The position numbers and the translations under genes were made by a program. A DNA stretch of 64,000 bases from Desulfatiglans sp. (lineage in GTDB: Bacteria > Desulfobacterota > DSM-4660 > Desulfatiglandales > HGW-15), in contig JAAZBV010000155.1 of the NCBI GenBank assembly GCA_012513605.1, positions 41,184-105,183 on the forward strand, read 5' to 3'. How positions within the stretch are numbered: the first letter of the stretch is position 1; every line of letters starts with the position of its first letter. Under the pieces are notes generated by a model. The model did no database searches. It worked only from the letters and a program-made list of their open reading frames with translations, and was not told the origin of the DNA. Shown piece by piece: positions 9,698-17,580 of the stretch.

Positions 9698-11170
9698 ATG
9701 GATGGCATAGTAGGGATATACGGGCCTCATGACAGAGAGCTTGTAAATAAGGCATTTTTAGCAACAGGCGCCTGCCAGCACAGGGGAAAGGCCAGCACAG
9801 GGATCGCTGTAGGAAGTGGTAAAGGCATCTATATACATAAAGACCTTGGAAGGATTGCCGAGGTTATTGACAGCAGGCTCGTTAAGATATTTCAGGATCT
9901 TTCACCTCAGGCAGTAATAGGCAATATCGGTTACACAAAAAACGCTGTAGCTGAAAAGGTAAACGTGGAGCCAGTTGAGATAGTTCCCTATTCAGCCTCA
10001 GATTACCAGGTTGTAATTACAATGGACGGCTACCTCACGGGAGAAGAGGAGCTTATTGAGGAACTCTCAGGGGAGTATAACTTCCATACCAGTAATATTA
10101 CAGAGGTCGTCGGCGCCCTGCTCCATAAGTATATAAGCGAGGAGGGGATCAGCTTTACGGCAGGCGAAAGGCTCTCTGAAAAACTTGAAGGGAGGGCCAC
10201 ATTTGCCCTTGCTGCCCTTGTATATGACGGAAAAGAGACCCACCTGATCACCCTTAATGACACCAAAGCCTTTGAGCCCTTCTGCTACGGGATCATGGAC
10301 AACACCTTTATTGCGAGTTCCGAGTCCTGTTCACACCGAAGGCTTGGCGGCGCCATACAGAAAGAATATGATGGCGCTGAGATGTCCATCTGCAACTCAT
10401 CAGGCATTGAAACAAGGCGGGTTAGAGCAAAACAGATGACCCCTGACGTGTTTCAGGCAGTCTACTTCGGGAATGTTGCCTCCCTTTTCAGGGGAAAGGA
10501 GATATTCCAGATAAGACGTGAGTTAGGTCTCAAGCTTGCTGAATATTATAAAAATACAAGCGCAGATATTGTTATACCTAACCCTGAATCAGGGTGGGGG
10601 GTATCTGTGGGTCTTGCTGAAGGGCTTAAAAAGAACCTTTATCCTGCCCTTATCAAACTTCCCCAGGCTGTCCGCACCTTTCAGGAGGGAACAGGCCAGA
10701 CACGCACTAAAGAGGTAGGGCTTAAGTTTGGCGGCATAGATTCCATACTTGGTAACAGACGCATTGCAATGGGTGATGACAGTATTGTAAGGGGGAGCGT
10801 ATCAGAGGGCGGTTCTGTATGGGTCGTATATAATGCAGGCGCAAAATATATTGAGTTCTGGATATCATACGGCGCAATGTTCTTCCCCTCATTCAAAGAG
10901 TGGCACAGGGGAATAAAGTGTCTGAATGAACTTGCAGCCCAGAGGGCATTCAGGAACGATAACCCCTATGATAAATCCCTTGATGAGATAAACAGGGCAA
11001 TCGCAAAGCTCGTGGGTGTTGATGAAGTAAGGTACAACACCCTTGAAGGAATCAAGGCTGTTACAGGAGATGGCTCATTCCAGGCCCTTGACGCAAGTTA
11101 TCCCATATCTGAAAAATACTGGCCGGACTTTATCAAGGCAGAGGTTGAAAGATTTAAGAAATATCGATAA
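9698..11170 (+). CDS. PurF-like protein lacking glutaminase residues
   Basis: The 490 residues align along the length of glutamine PRPP amidotransferase: an N-terminal Ntn-type domain and a C-terminal phosphoribosyltransferase domain with the PRPP-binding motif DDSIVRGS (near residue 365). The catalytic Cys that normally follows Met1 is Asp here (MDGIVGIYG). The family GHxRYST segment reads IGNIGYTKNAV, and the oxyanion HNGNL segment reads MDGYLTG. It therefore should not hydrolyse glutamine. It may use free ammonia, act as a regulator or do something new. It follows carB after 16 bp with a GGGAG ribosome binding site. Calling it purF would be unsafe. Confidence 0.75.
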   Translation: MDGIVGIYGPHDRELVNKAFLATGACQHRGKASTGIAVGSGKGIYIHKDLGRIAEVIDSRLVKIFQDLSPQAVIGNIGYTKNAVAEKVNVEPVEIVPYSASDYQVVITMDGYLTGEEELIEELSGEYNFHTSNITEVVGALLHKYISEEGISFTAGERLSEKLEGRATFALAALVYDGKETHLITLNDTKAFEPFCYGIMDNTFIASSESCSHRRLGGAIQKEYDGAEMSICNSSGIETRRVRAKQMTPDVFQAVYFGNVASLFRGKEIFQIRRELGLKLAEYYKNTSADIVIPNPESGWGVSVGLAEGLKKNLYPALIKLPQAVRTFQEGTGQTRTKEVGLKFGGIDSILGNRRIAMGDDSIVRGSVSEGGSVWVVYNAGAKYIEFWISYGAMFFPSFKEWHRGIKCLNELAAQRAFRNDNPYDKSLDEINRAIAKLVGVDEVRYNTLEGIKAVTGDGSFQALDASYPISEKYWPDFIKAEVERFKKYR

Positions 11171-11224
11171 TTAAAAGATCATTGCAGCCAAAAACAATGC
11201 TATCTGTCAAACACCTTATGATTA

Positions 11225-11417
11225 ACCACGGAGGACACGGAGATCACGGAGAATTTTTCCTTTAAGCTTTTACTCCGTGTTCTCCGAACTCTTGTATGGT
11301 TGAAGTGACAGACTAAAATTGAACCGCAAAGACGCAAAGGGCGCTAAGAGAAACAAAAATTATTTATTGATAATATATTAAAAAGATTTTCTCCGTGCTC
11401 TCCGTGTACTCCGTGGT
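11225..11417. repeat. MITE-like element with CACGGAG terminal inverted repeats
   Basis: The 29-bp end at 11225-11253 is matched in inverted orientation by 11389-11417 with two mismatches; both consist of three CACGGAG-like units. The 193-bp interior holds another ACTCCGTGTTCTCCG unit at 11272 and a GACGCAAAGGGCGCTAAG stretch, but no gene. It fills most of the 312-bp gap between the PurF-like and cupin genes. A similar element lies at 45957-46172. Confidence 0.6.
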
Positions 11418-11482
11418 GAAAACAGGCTTTTGTATTTACGCCAATGTATAGTTTTTTGCCCTGCCTGTTTTCATGTATACAG

Positions 11483-12184
11483 TTAACCCTTCTTCTTTGG
11501 CGGCGGGCCAAAGACCTTTAGATTGGCAGGTCCACCCCAGTCAAATGTAGTCAAGTCAAAATCAGGCACCCGCACCTCGCGATCGAGATTAGGCCCCAGA
11601 TAGAGGGCATGAAAGAGCACCGGCTTATTTATTTTCCGGAAATTAAGAGGGGCATGCTGCATGCCTTTCGGGATAAAGACCACGGTTGTCGAGGTTATGG
11701 TATGTTTTTCCATCTCCTCACCCATCCAGAGGTCTATCTCCGCATCATAGCTCTTGCAAAGGTCAGGCAGGTCTGCGCCAAGAAAAATCAAAAATTCATC
11801 ATATTTATGGATATGGGGTGTTTCCCAGCAGACAGGCTCCTTGAACACCTGCCATCCTATTGTGGCGGTAGCCCCAGGTAATGCCGAGGCCCCTCTGAAA
11901 TATGTCTGTGGGCTCGCTATTTCAGGAAACATGGGGAGGCTGTTAAGACCAACGAAATCATTTGCCCTTGGAGGTTCACCCTTGTCTGAGAGGAAATATT
12001 TACCATAAATTGTCCCGTCTGCTGACGGGGTATTGGCCGGGGCTGCTGCCATCACTTCGCCCTGGTCCGGCATCAGGTATTTCTGGAGTGAATTTGCAAG
12101 CGCAAGGCCTCCAGCACCTACAATTAGTTTTTTAAAAAAGCTTCTTCGTGATGTGCTGTTTTGCATGGTACTCTCATTACTCAT
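11483..12184 (-). CDS. Tat-exported cupin-like protein
   Basis: The 233-residue protein starts with a twin-arginine signal (SRRSFFKKLIVGAGGLALA), which points to export in folded form, possibly with a cofactor. The mature part has a cupin-like core with HIHKYDEFLIFLG near residue 130, giving two His and a Glu as likely metal ligands, and a second conserved stretch VVFIPKGMQHAPL near 180 with another His. No enzymatic role can be assigned. It stands alone, divergent from the hdr genes. Confidence 0.65.
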   Translation of the reverse strand: MSNESTMQNSTSRRSFFKKLIVGAGGLALANSLQKYLMPDQGEVMAAAPANTPSADGTIYGKYFLSDKGEPPRANDFVGLNSLPMFPEIASPQTYFRGASALPGATATIGWQVFKEPVCWETPHIHKYDEFLIFLGADLPDLCKSYDAEIDLWMGEEMEKHTITSTTVVFIPKGMQHAPLNFRKINKPVLFHALYLGPNLDREVRVPDFDLTTFDWGGPANLKVFGPPPKKKG

Positions 12185-12444
12185 AAATTTATCTCCTTTT
12201 TGTTACATGTTAATTTCAGGGAAGTGAGGATAACCCTTTCTATATAATAAATTATTCAATTAAAACAACATTTTTTAAATAATTTACCCTTTCAATCCAC
12301 AGTTGACTTGTCTTTTTACTTTGCCTATGGTTTCTCTTTGCATAGTTCTCCTTCTCATTATATAAACATCCTGAATTAAAGGGTTTGACCCGGGGAGAAT
12401 ATTGGATATAGAGATGAAAATGACTGTTAAAAAGCTGAAAGGGA

Positions 12445-14976
12445 ATGATTTTTATGATGCCCCATGATCAAACAAAAAATGTCCTGATTATTGGAGGTGG
12501 TGTGGCAGGCATGTCTGCCGCAAAGAGGCTTGCAGGCCATTCTGTAAATGTACACCTTGTCGAAAGGTCAGATTATCCTGGCGGCCATGCCTCAAAATGG
12601 GCATGCATGGCCACTCTTCAATGCCAGTACTGCGGCGCCTGCTTAAGCCATGACCTCATCCGCGAAACAGAAGAGCTCAAAAATATTACCCTGTATAAAG
12701 GGTGCATGGTGGATTCCATAAAAAACCTTGAGGGGTCTTACCGGGTACATATTAATGGCGGCATTGATAAAGAGTTTTTTGTGGATGCAATATGCCTTGC
12801 CACAGGCTTTACCCCGTTTGACCCTGGCAGTTTGAGTTGCTTTGAATACCGGACAAAGGGTGTAATAACCACGGCAGAGCTTGGCAGGATTATAAAAGAT
12901 GAAACCCTCATAGAGGCAGTACATAATAAACCTTCACCATCCATTGCATTTATCCAGTGTATCGGGTCAAGAAACCGCGAACTCGGGTCTGATTACTGCT
13001 CACAGGTCTGCTGTAAAACATCTGTGCGGTTTGCAAACAAGATAACCAGCATGATCCCTGATGCATCTGTTACGATCTTTCATATGGACCTCCAGACCTG
13101 CGGGAAGATGTTCCGCTCACAGGTAACAGACCTAAGCAAGGGAGTTAATTTCATACAGGGTATCCCTGGTAAAATATTGCCTGTTGAAAATGACCGGCTC
13201 AGATTATTCCGGGAAGATAGAGATACAGGTGCGAGGCAGGCCTCTGATTTTGATATGGTTGTGCTGGCCATCGGCATGCAGCCGGGTGACACCCCGGAGC
13301 AGGCATTGAACCTGGGCCTTGAGCTGGACATATGGGGTTTTATCTCTCAGGATAGACCCGACAGCAGAGAAAGAATCTATTCAGCAGGGGCTGTCAAAGG
13401 CCCTGTGGATATTATATCAGCCATAGAGCAGGGTATCACTGCCGCACACGATTGTCTTAAGGATATGGGTGTCACACCGGTAGATTCAGGCAGGCCAATT
13501 GCAGTGCTTGGTGGAGGAGATGAAGGACGTATCGTCGCAAAAGCACTGAAGGGTTCAGGCCACACGATTTGCCTCTTTGAAAAAGGTAATAACCTGCCTG
13601 CCCCTGATGGGGTTACCCTGTTCCCTGAAAGTAACATAAAGGAGATATCAGGGGTTGCAGGTAATTTTATCATTATGGCTGAATCAGATAACTCACCTGT
13701 TCAAATCAGGGTGTCGGCAATTGTTGTTGCAACCGGGGCTGATATAAAAAGGCTTTCAGATGAAAAGGGGATATTTGCAAGCGGGCAGGTTATTTCTCTT
13801 GATACTTTCAGGCAAAGGGCTCTCAGTGAAATCACAAATAGCTGTAAAAATATTGTTTTCTGGCTGGATCATGCAGCCCCTGAAACTAAAGCAAACAGCA
13901 GGGATGTGCTTTTATGCGCCATTGAGGTGAAAGATGCAGGGGCAAATGTCACAATCATGATGGAAAAGATGCTGGTGCATGATATTGACGGGCAGATGCT
14001 TTATGACTCCGCACGCCACAAAGGCATCAAGTTTTTACGCGCCCAGACCCCATCAGATATTCTCGTAGCAGAAATTAATGGCCGTATAAACATTAAGATA
14101 AATGAGGCGACACTTTCTGGCCTTACCATAGATGTGCCATGTGACATGCTTATTATACCTGAGATGTTAAAAGCGGCCGAAGAGAACAGGGAATTATCAG
14201 GGATATTGCGGCAGGAAATGGATATTGAAGGGTTTCTACAGTCACCAAATCCAAGGCACCGCAGGGTTCAGAGCGCAAGAAAAGGGGTCTTTTATGCCGG
14301 CTCATGTCATGATGATATAAGCGAAAAGGATCTTCTTCATGAGATAAGGACAATAAATGCCCTTATCAACCTTATGCCCCAGGATGAGAGTTCATGCCAG
14401 GCCTATGCCGAAATAGATACAGGCAAATGTGGCAAATGTCTTACTTGCCTGCGCATATGCCCCCATGCTGCTGTTATGCTGGATGACCATTCACCCTTTA
14501 TCTCTGCCAGCGCCTGTCTTGCCTGCGGCCTGTGTGTTACATCATGTCCCGCATCAGCCATCTCCATAAAGGGTTCAGAAGCAGATGGGGCAGGGCTTTC
14601 CGGTTTATCAGGCGCCCTTGTCTTTGCCTGTAAAAGAGCCATTGCCGTGGCTGATAACTCACCTGATAAAATGAATGAGGCCTTAAAAGGATGCAAGATC
14701 ATCCCTATTGATTGCGCGTGCAGCCTTGACCCAAAGTTGATAATCGACCATTTTGCAGCAGGGGCGCAAAGGATAATGGTAATGAGCTGTCACCCTGAAA
14801 ACTGCCTCTCTATTCATGGCAACAGCTCTGCAGAGAAAAAGGCAGAAAGGATATATAAAGATACAGGAATCCCTCTATCAATGCTGAGCGTTCATGCGAT
14901 AGCTGCAAATGAGCCTGTGCGCCTGGTAAATCTGATCAAAGGGGACTTAAGCCAAAAGGAAAATTCTGATGAATAA
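12445..14976 (+). CDS. HdrA-like FAD/iron-sulfur protein with MvhD domain
   Basis: This is a cytoplasmic electron-transfer subunit of the heterodisulfide reductase/QmoB type. In order it has an FAD fold (GGGVAG near residue 17), a Cys set for an iron-sulfur cluster (C54, C60, C63, C66), an HdrA core, two 4Fe-4S ferredoxin motifs (about residues 660-705, CGKCLTCLRICP and CLACGLCVTSCP), and a C-terminal MvhD/FlpD-like domain with several Cys. An ATG at 12454 has better ribosome-binding-site spacing than the first ATG. It overlaps the next gene by 8 bases, so the two products probably form one complex. Confidence 0.82.
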   Translation: MIFMMPHDQTKNVLIIGGGVAGMSAAKRLAGHSVNVHLVERSDYPGGHASKWACMATLQCQYCGACLSHDLIRETEELKNITLYKGCMVDSIKNLEGSYRVHINGGIDKEFFVDAICLATGFTPFDPGSLSCFEYRTKGVITTAELGRIIKDETLIEAVHNKPSPSIAFIQCIGSRNRELGSDYCSQVCCKTSVRFANKITSMIPDASVTIFHMDLQTCGKMFRSQVTDLSKGVNFIQGIPGKILPVENDRLRLFREDRDTGARQASDFDMVVLAIGMQPGDTPEQALNLGLELDIWGFISQDRPDSRERIYSAGAVKGPVDIISAIEQGITAAHDCLKDMGVTPVDSGRPIAVLGGGDEGRIVAKALKGSGHTICLFEKGNNLPAPDGVTLFPESNIKEISGVAGNFIIMAESDNSPVQIRVSAIVVATGADIKRLSDEKGIFASGQVISLDTFRQRALSEITNSCKNIVFWLDHAAPETKANSRDVLLCAIEVKDAGANVTIMMEKMLVHDIDGQMLYDSARHKGIKFLRAQTPSDILVAEINGRINIKINEATLSGLTIDVPCDMLIIPEMLKAAEENRELSGILRQEMDIEGFLQSPNPRHRRVQSARKGVFYAGSCHDDISEKDLLHEIRTINALINLMPQDESSCQAYAEIDTGKCGKCLTCLRICPHAAVMLDDHSPFISASACLACGLCVTSCPASAISIKGSEADGAGLSGLSGALVFACKRAIAVADNSPDKMNEALKGCKIIPIDCACSLDPKLIIDHFAAGAQRIMVMSCHPENCLSIHGNSSAEKKAERIYKDTGIPLSMLSVHAIAANEPVRLVNLIKGDLSQKENSDE

Positions 14977-16177
14977 TATAGCCATTAACCACAATTCAAA
15001 CTTTTTCACGATATTAAACCGGCATGAGAGGGGTGACAATGTTACAGACTGTCTTACCTGCGGGATATGTTTGTCCAGGTGTTCATGGTATGACGGGGAA
15101 GGCGGCCCCAATCCGCGAAGGATGGTCAGGATGGCACAGCTTGGGCTTGATAATCTGCTTGCACAGAGCCCCATGATCTGGGACTGCATGATATGCAATC
15201 ACTGCACAACCGCGTGCCCCATGGGCATCAGGATGGCTGATATAGTAAGAATGGCGAGGGGTCTTCCAGAGGCAGAGGCCATACTGCCTGAGAGCATAAG
15301 GCAGGGCATTAAGACCAGGCTTGAAACAGGGGATGTGAACGGTTTTTCAGAGGATGATTTTAATGAGACAATCGAGTTTTTAAATGAAGAGATAGCAGAT
15401 GAAAATGATGACCCAGATGCCCTTATCCCAAACAGCATAAGGGGGGCAAAGTACCTCTACCTGCCTAACCCCAGGGAACTTTCGGCAAACCTCCTGCACC
15501 TTAAGGCAATGGCAAGGCTCTTTCATGCATCAGGGGAGACATGGACAATGTCACCAAGGCATACTGATGTTACAAACTGGGGATATTTTTCCGGAGATAA
15601 TGAGGCAGCAAAAAAAATGGCGCTTCAGATAGTTGAGGCTACTGAGGAGCTGGAAATAGAGACCCTTGTCCTTTCCGAATGCGGGCATGGTTTTTTTGTG
15701 CTCAGGAATCTGATACCGGAACTGATAGGTAGAAATCCGGGATTCAATGTGAAAAGCATTGTTGAATTCGCACTTGAACATGTAAAGGCCGGGAAAATCA
15801 GGCTTGACAAGGATGCACACCCCTACCCGATCATGTATCATGACCCATGCAACCTGGGCAGGAAATCAGGGGTGTTTGATGCGCCACGTGAACTGTTAAG
15901 CCTTGTCTGTAAAGAGGTTGTTGAACTGAATCCGAACAGGGAAAACGGCATCTGCTGCGGTGGCGGAGGGGGGCTTTTACAGGACAGTACAAGTACAAAA
16001 AATCGCATGATATCAGGAAGAGCAAAGGCAGACCAGATGAAAAGCACCGGGCTTAAACATATTGCTGCCCCATGTCTGTCTTGTCACAGGCAGCTCGGGG
16101 AGCTGGCCAAACATTATAAACTCGATATCAAGGTTGATACTGTAGCTGCCCTTGCTGAAGAGGCGCTGATTGAATGA
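14969..16177 (+). CDS. HdrD/DsrK-like iron-sulfur protein
   Basis: The 402-residue protein joins an HdrC-like part with two 4Fe-4S motifs (C28-C31-C34-C38, then CMICNHCTTACP) to an HdrB-like part. Only the C-terminal CCG domain is complete (HDPC...CCGGGGG...CLSC); the first copy is reduced to SECGHG. This single-CCG layout resembles DsrK/HdrD-type subunits that handle disulfides or thiols. Its start lies inside the end of the HdrA-MvhD gene. No hydrogenase, formate dehydrogenase or membrane subunit is adjacent, so the electron donor is unknown. Confidence 0.8.
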   Translation: MNNIAINHNSNFFTILNRHERGDNVTDCLTCGICLSRCSWYDGEGGPNPRRMVRMAQLGLDNLLAQSPMIWDCMICNHCTTACPMGIRMADIVRMARGLPEAEAILPESIRQGIKTRLETGDVNGFSEDDFNETIEFLNEEIADENDDPDALIPNSIRGAKYLYLPNPRELSANLLHLKAMARLFHASGETWTMSPRHTDVTNWGYFSGDNEAAKKMALQIVEATEELEIETLVLSECGHGFFVLRNLIPELIGRNPGFNVKSIVEFALEHVKAGKIRLDKDAHPYPIMYHDPCNLGRKSGVFDAPRELLSLVCKEVVELNPNRENGICCGGGGGLLQDSTSTKNRMISGRAKADQMKSTGLKHIAAPCLSCHRQLGELAKHYKLDIKVDTVAALAEEALIE

Positions 16178-16319
16178 TCATTATACGCCTGGTTTAATTT
16201 TTAGCCCGTTAAGGGGGAATGAATTATATGCATCTTAAAAAGGTCACCATTTTATAAGATAGATTTATAAAACTTTATGGAGGACTATAGCAGGTATATC
16301 CAGTGAAAAAGGAGACCTC

Positions 16320-17546
16320 TTGACAATGCAAATAGAAATAAGGCCGGCAAGGCCTGAAGAGATGGAAGAGCAGAGAAGAATAGCCAGGGAAACAAATGTG
16401 CTTCCGCCTGGTTTTATCTCACATGAATTCATAAACGGGATTACCCATGATATGACCCTCTGCGCATTTGTGGACGACAACATGGCAACATCATATGCTG
16501 TATGGCCCCTGATTATGAGATTTAATGGAAAGGATGCGCCTGTTGCGGGGGTTTCAATGGTCGGCACCCTTCCTGTTTACAGAAAAATGGGGTGTCTGAG
16601 AAAGGTGCATGAAAGGCATTTTGACCTTCTGCATGAGGAGGGGAAAAGGCATATCAGCATACTTTTTGCATCTCAGGCAGCCATTTATCAGCGTTACGGC
16701 TATGGGATTGTTTCAACACAAAACTCATATGATATTGCGCCATATGATATACAGTTCAGGGAGAAAAAACAGATCAACCCCAGAGGAAAACTAGTACAGC
16801 TTCGTGATAAAAATATTGAAATACTCGATAGTATCTACAGGGAGTTTACAATTCCGCGAACAGGTTATCTTATAAGAGACAGATTCAAATGGGAGACAGG
16901 CAAGCTGGCCCCTCCTGTTGCGCCGGGTGGTGTTCAGGACCAGATAATATATGAAGAGGCAGGTGTTGCCAGAGGTTATGTGATCTATAATGTAGAGCCC
17001 AATCTTTCCGGCGCAGGCTTTGGCCAACGTGTAACGATTAAGGAAATGGCATGGCTCTCAACAAGCGCATATTACAGTCTGTGGAACCATCTCACCAACA
17101 TGCACCTTGCCCAGAACATCATATGGATGCAGGCGCCTCCTGATGATCCCATGCCCCACCTTTTACTGGAACCAAGGAGGCTGAATATAAAATCCGGTAA
17201 CGGGTTCCTGTCCAGGATTGTTGACGTTGAGAAGGCTATACCTATGCGGGGATATGGTGAAGATGGTGAACTTGTGTTTGAGGTTCATGATGATGCAATA
17301 TGCCCGTGGAATAATGGCACATGGCATATGATTGTATCAGAAGGCAAAGCATCAATCAAAAAGACAAAAAAGACACCGGAAGTTTCAATGAATGCAAACA
17401 GCCTGGTAATGTTACTGTTTGGACAGTTAAGTGCCACCAGCGCGGCAAGGATGGGTATCATTGATGTAAAAAAGAAGAATGTGCTGATTCGATATGATCG
17501 GCTTCTCAAGACAGAATATATGCCATTTTGCGGCGATATTATATAG
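16320..17546 (+). CDS. Eis-family GNAT acetyltransferase
   Basis: The 408 residues match the Eis family of acetyl-CoA dependent N-acetyltransferases. There is an N-terminal GNAT domain, with VSMVGTLPVYRKMGCLRKV giving the acetyl-CoA loop and IYQRYGYG a typical Eis motif, followed by a second GNAT-like part and a C-terminal SCP2-like domain from about residue 300. The free C-terminal carboxylate often acts in catalysis in this family. The start is TTG at 16320 (GGAG five bases before) or ATG at 16326. The substrate is unknown. Confidence 0.8.
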   Translation: MTMQIEIRPARPEEMEEQRRIARETNVLPPGFISHEFINGITHDMTLCAFVDDNMATSYAVWPLIMRFNGKDAPVAGVSMVGTLPVYRKMGCLRKVHERHFDLLHEEGKRHISILFASQAAIYQRYGYGIVSTQNSYDIAPYDIQFREKKQINPRGKLVQLRDKNIEILDSIYREFTIPRTGYLIRDRFKWETGKLAPPVAPGGVQDQIIYEEAGVARGYVIYNVEPNLSGAGFGQRVTIKEMAWLSTSAYYSLWNHLTNMHLAQNIIWMQAPPDDPMPHLLLEPRRLNIKSGNGFLSRIVDVEKAIPMRGYGEDGELVFEVHDDAICPWNNGTWHMIVSEGKASIKKTKKTPEVSMNANSLVMLLFGQLSATSAARMGIIDVKKKNVLIRYDRLLKTEYMPFCGDII

Positions 17547-17548
17547 AC

Positions 17549-17577
17549 GTAGAGACGGGTTTGAAACCCGTCTCTAC
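17549..17577. repeat. GTAGAGAC palindromic hairpin between convergent genes
   Basis: Arms GTAGAGACGGGTT and AACCCGTCTCTAC pair perfectly around a 3-nt loop. It sits exactly between the stop codons of the Eis-like gene and polA and may act as a two-way terminator. It resembles the GTAGGGGC hairpins elsewhere in the window. Confidence 0.7.
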
Positions 17578-17580
17578 ATA

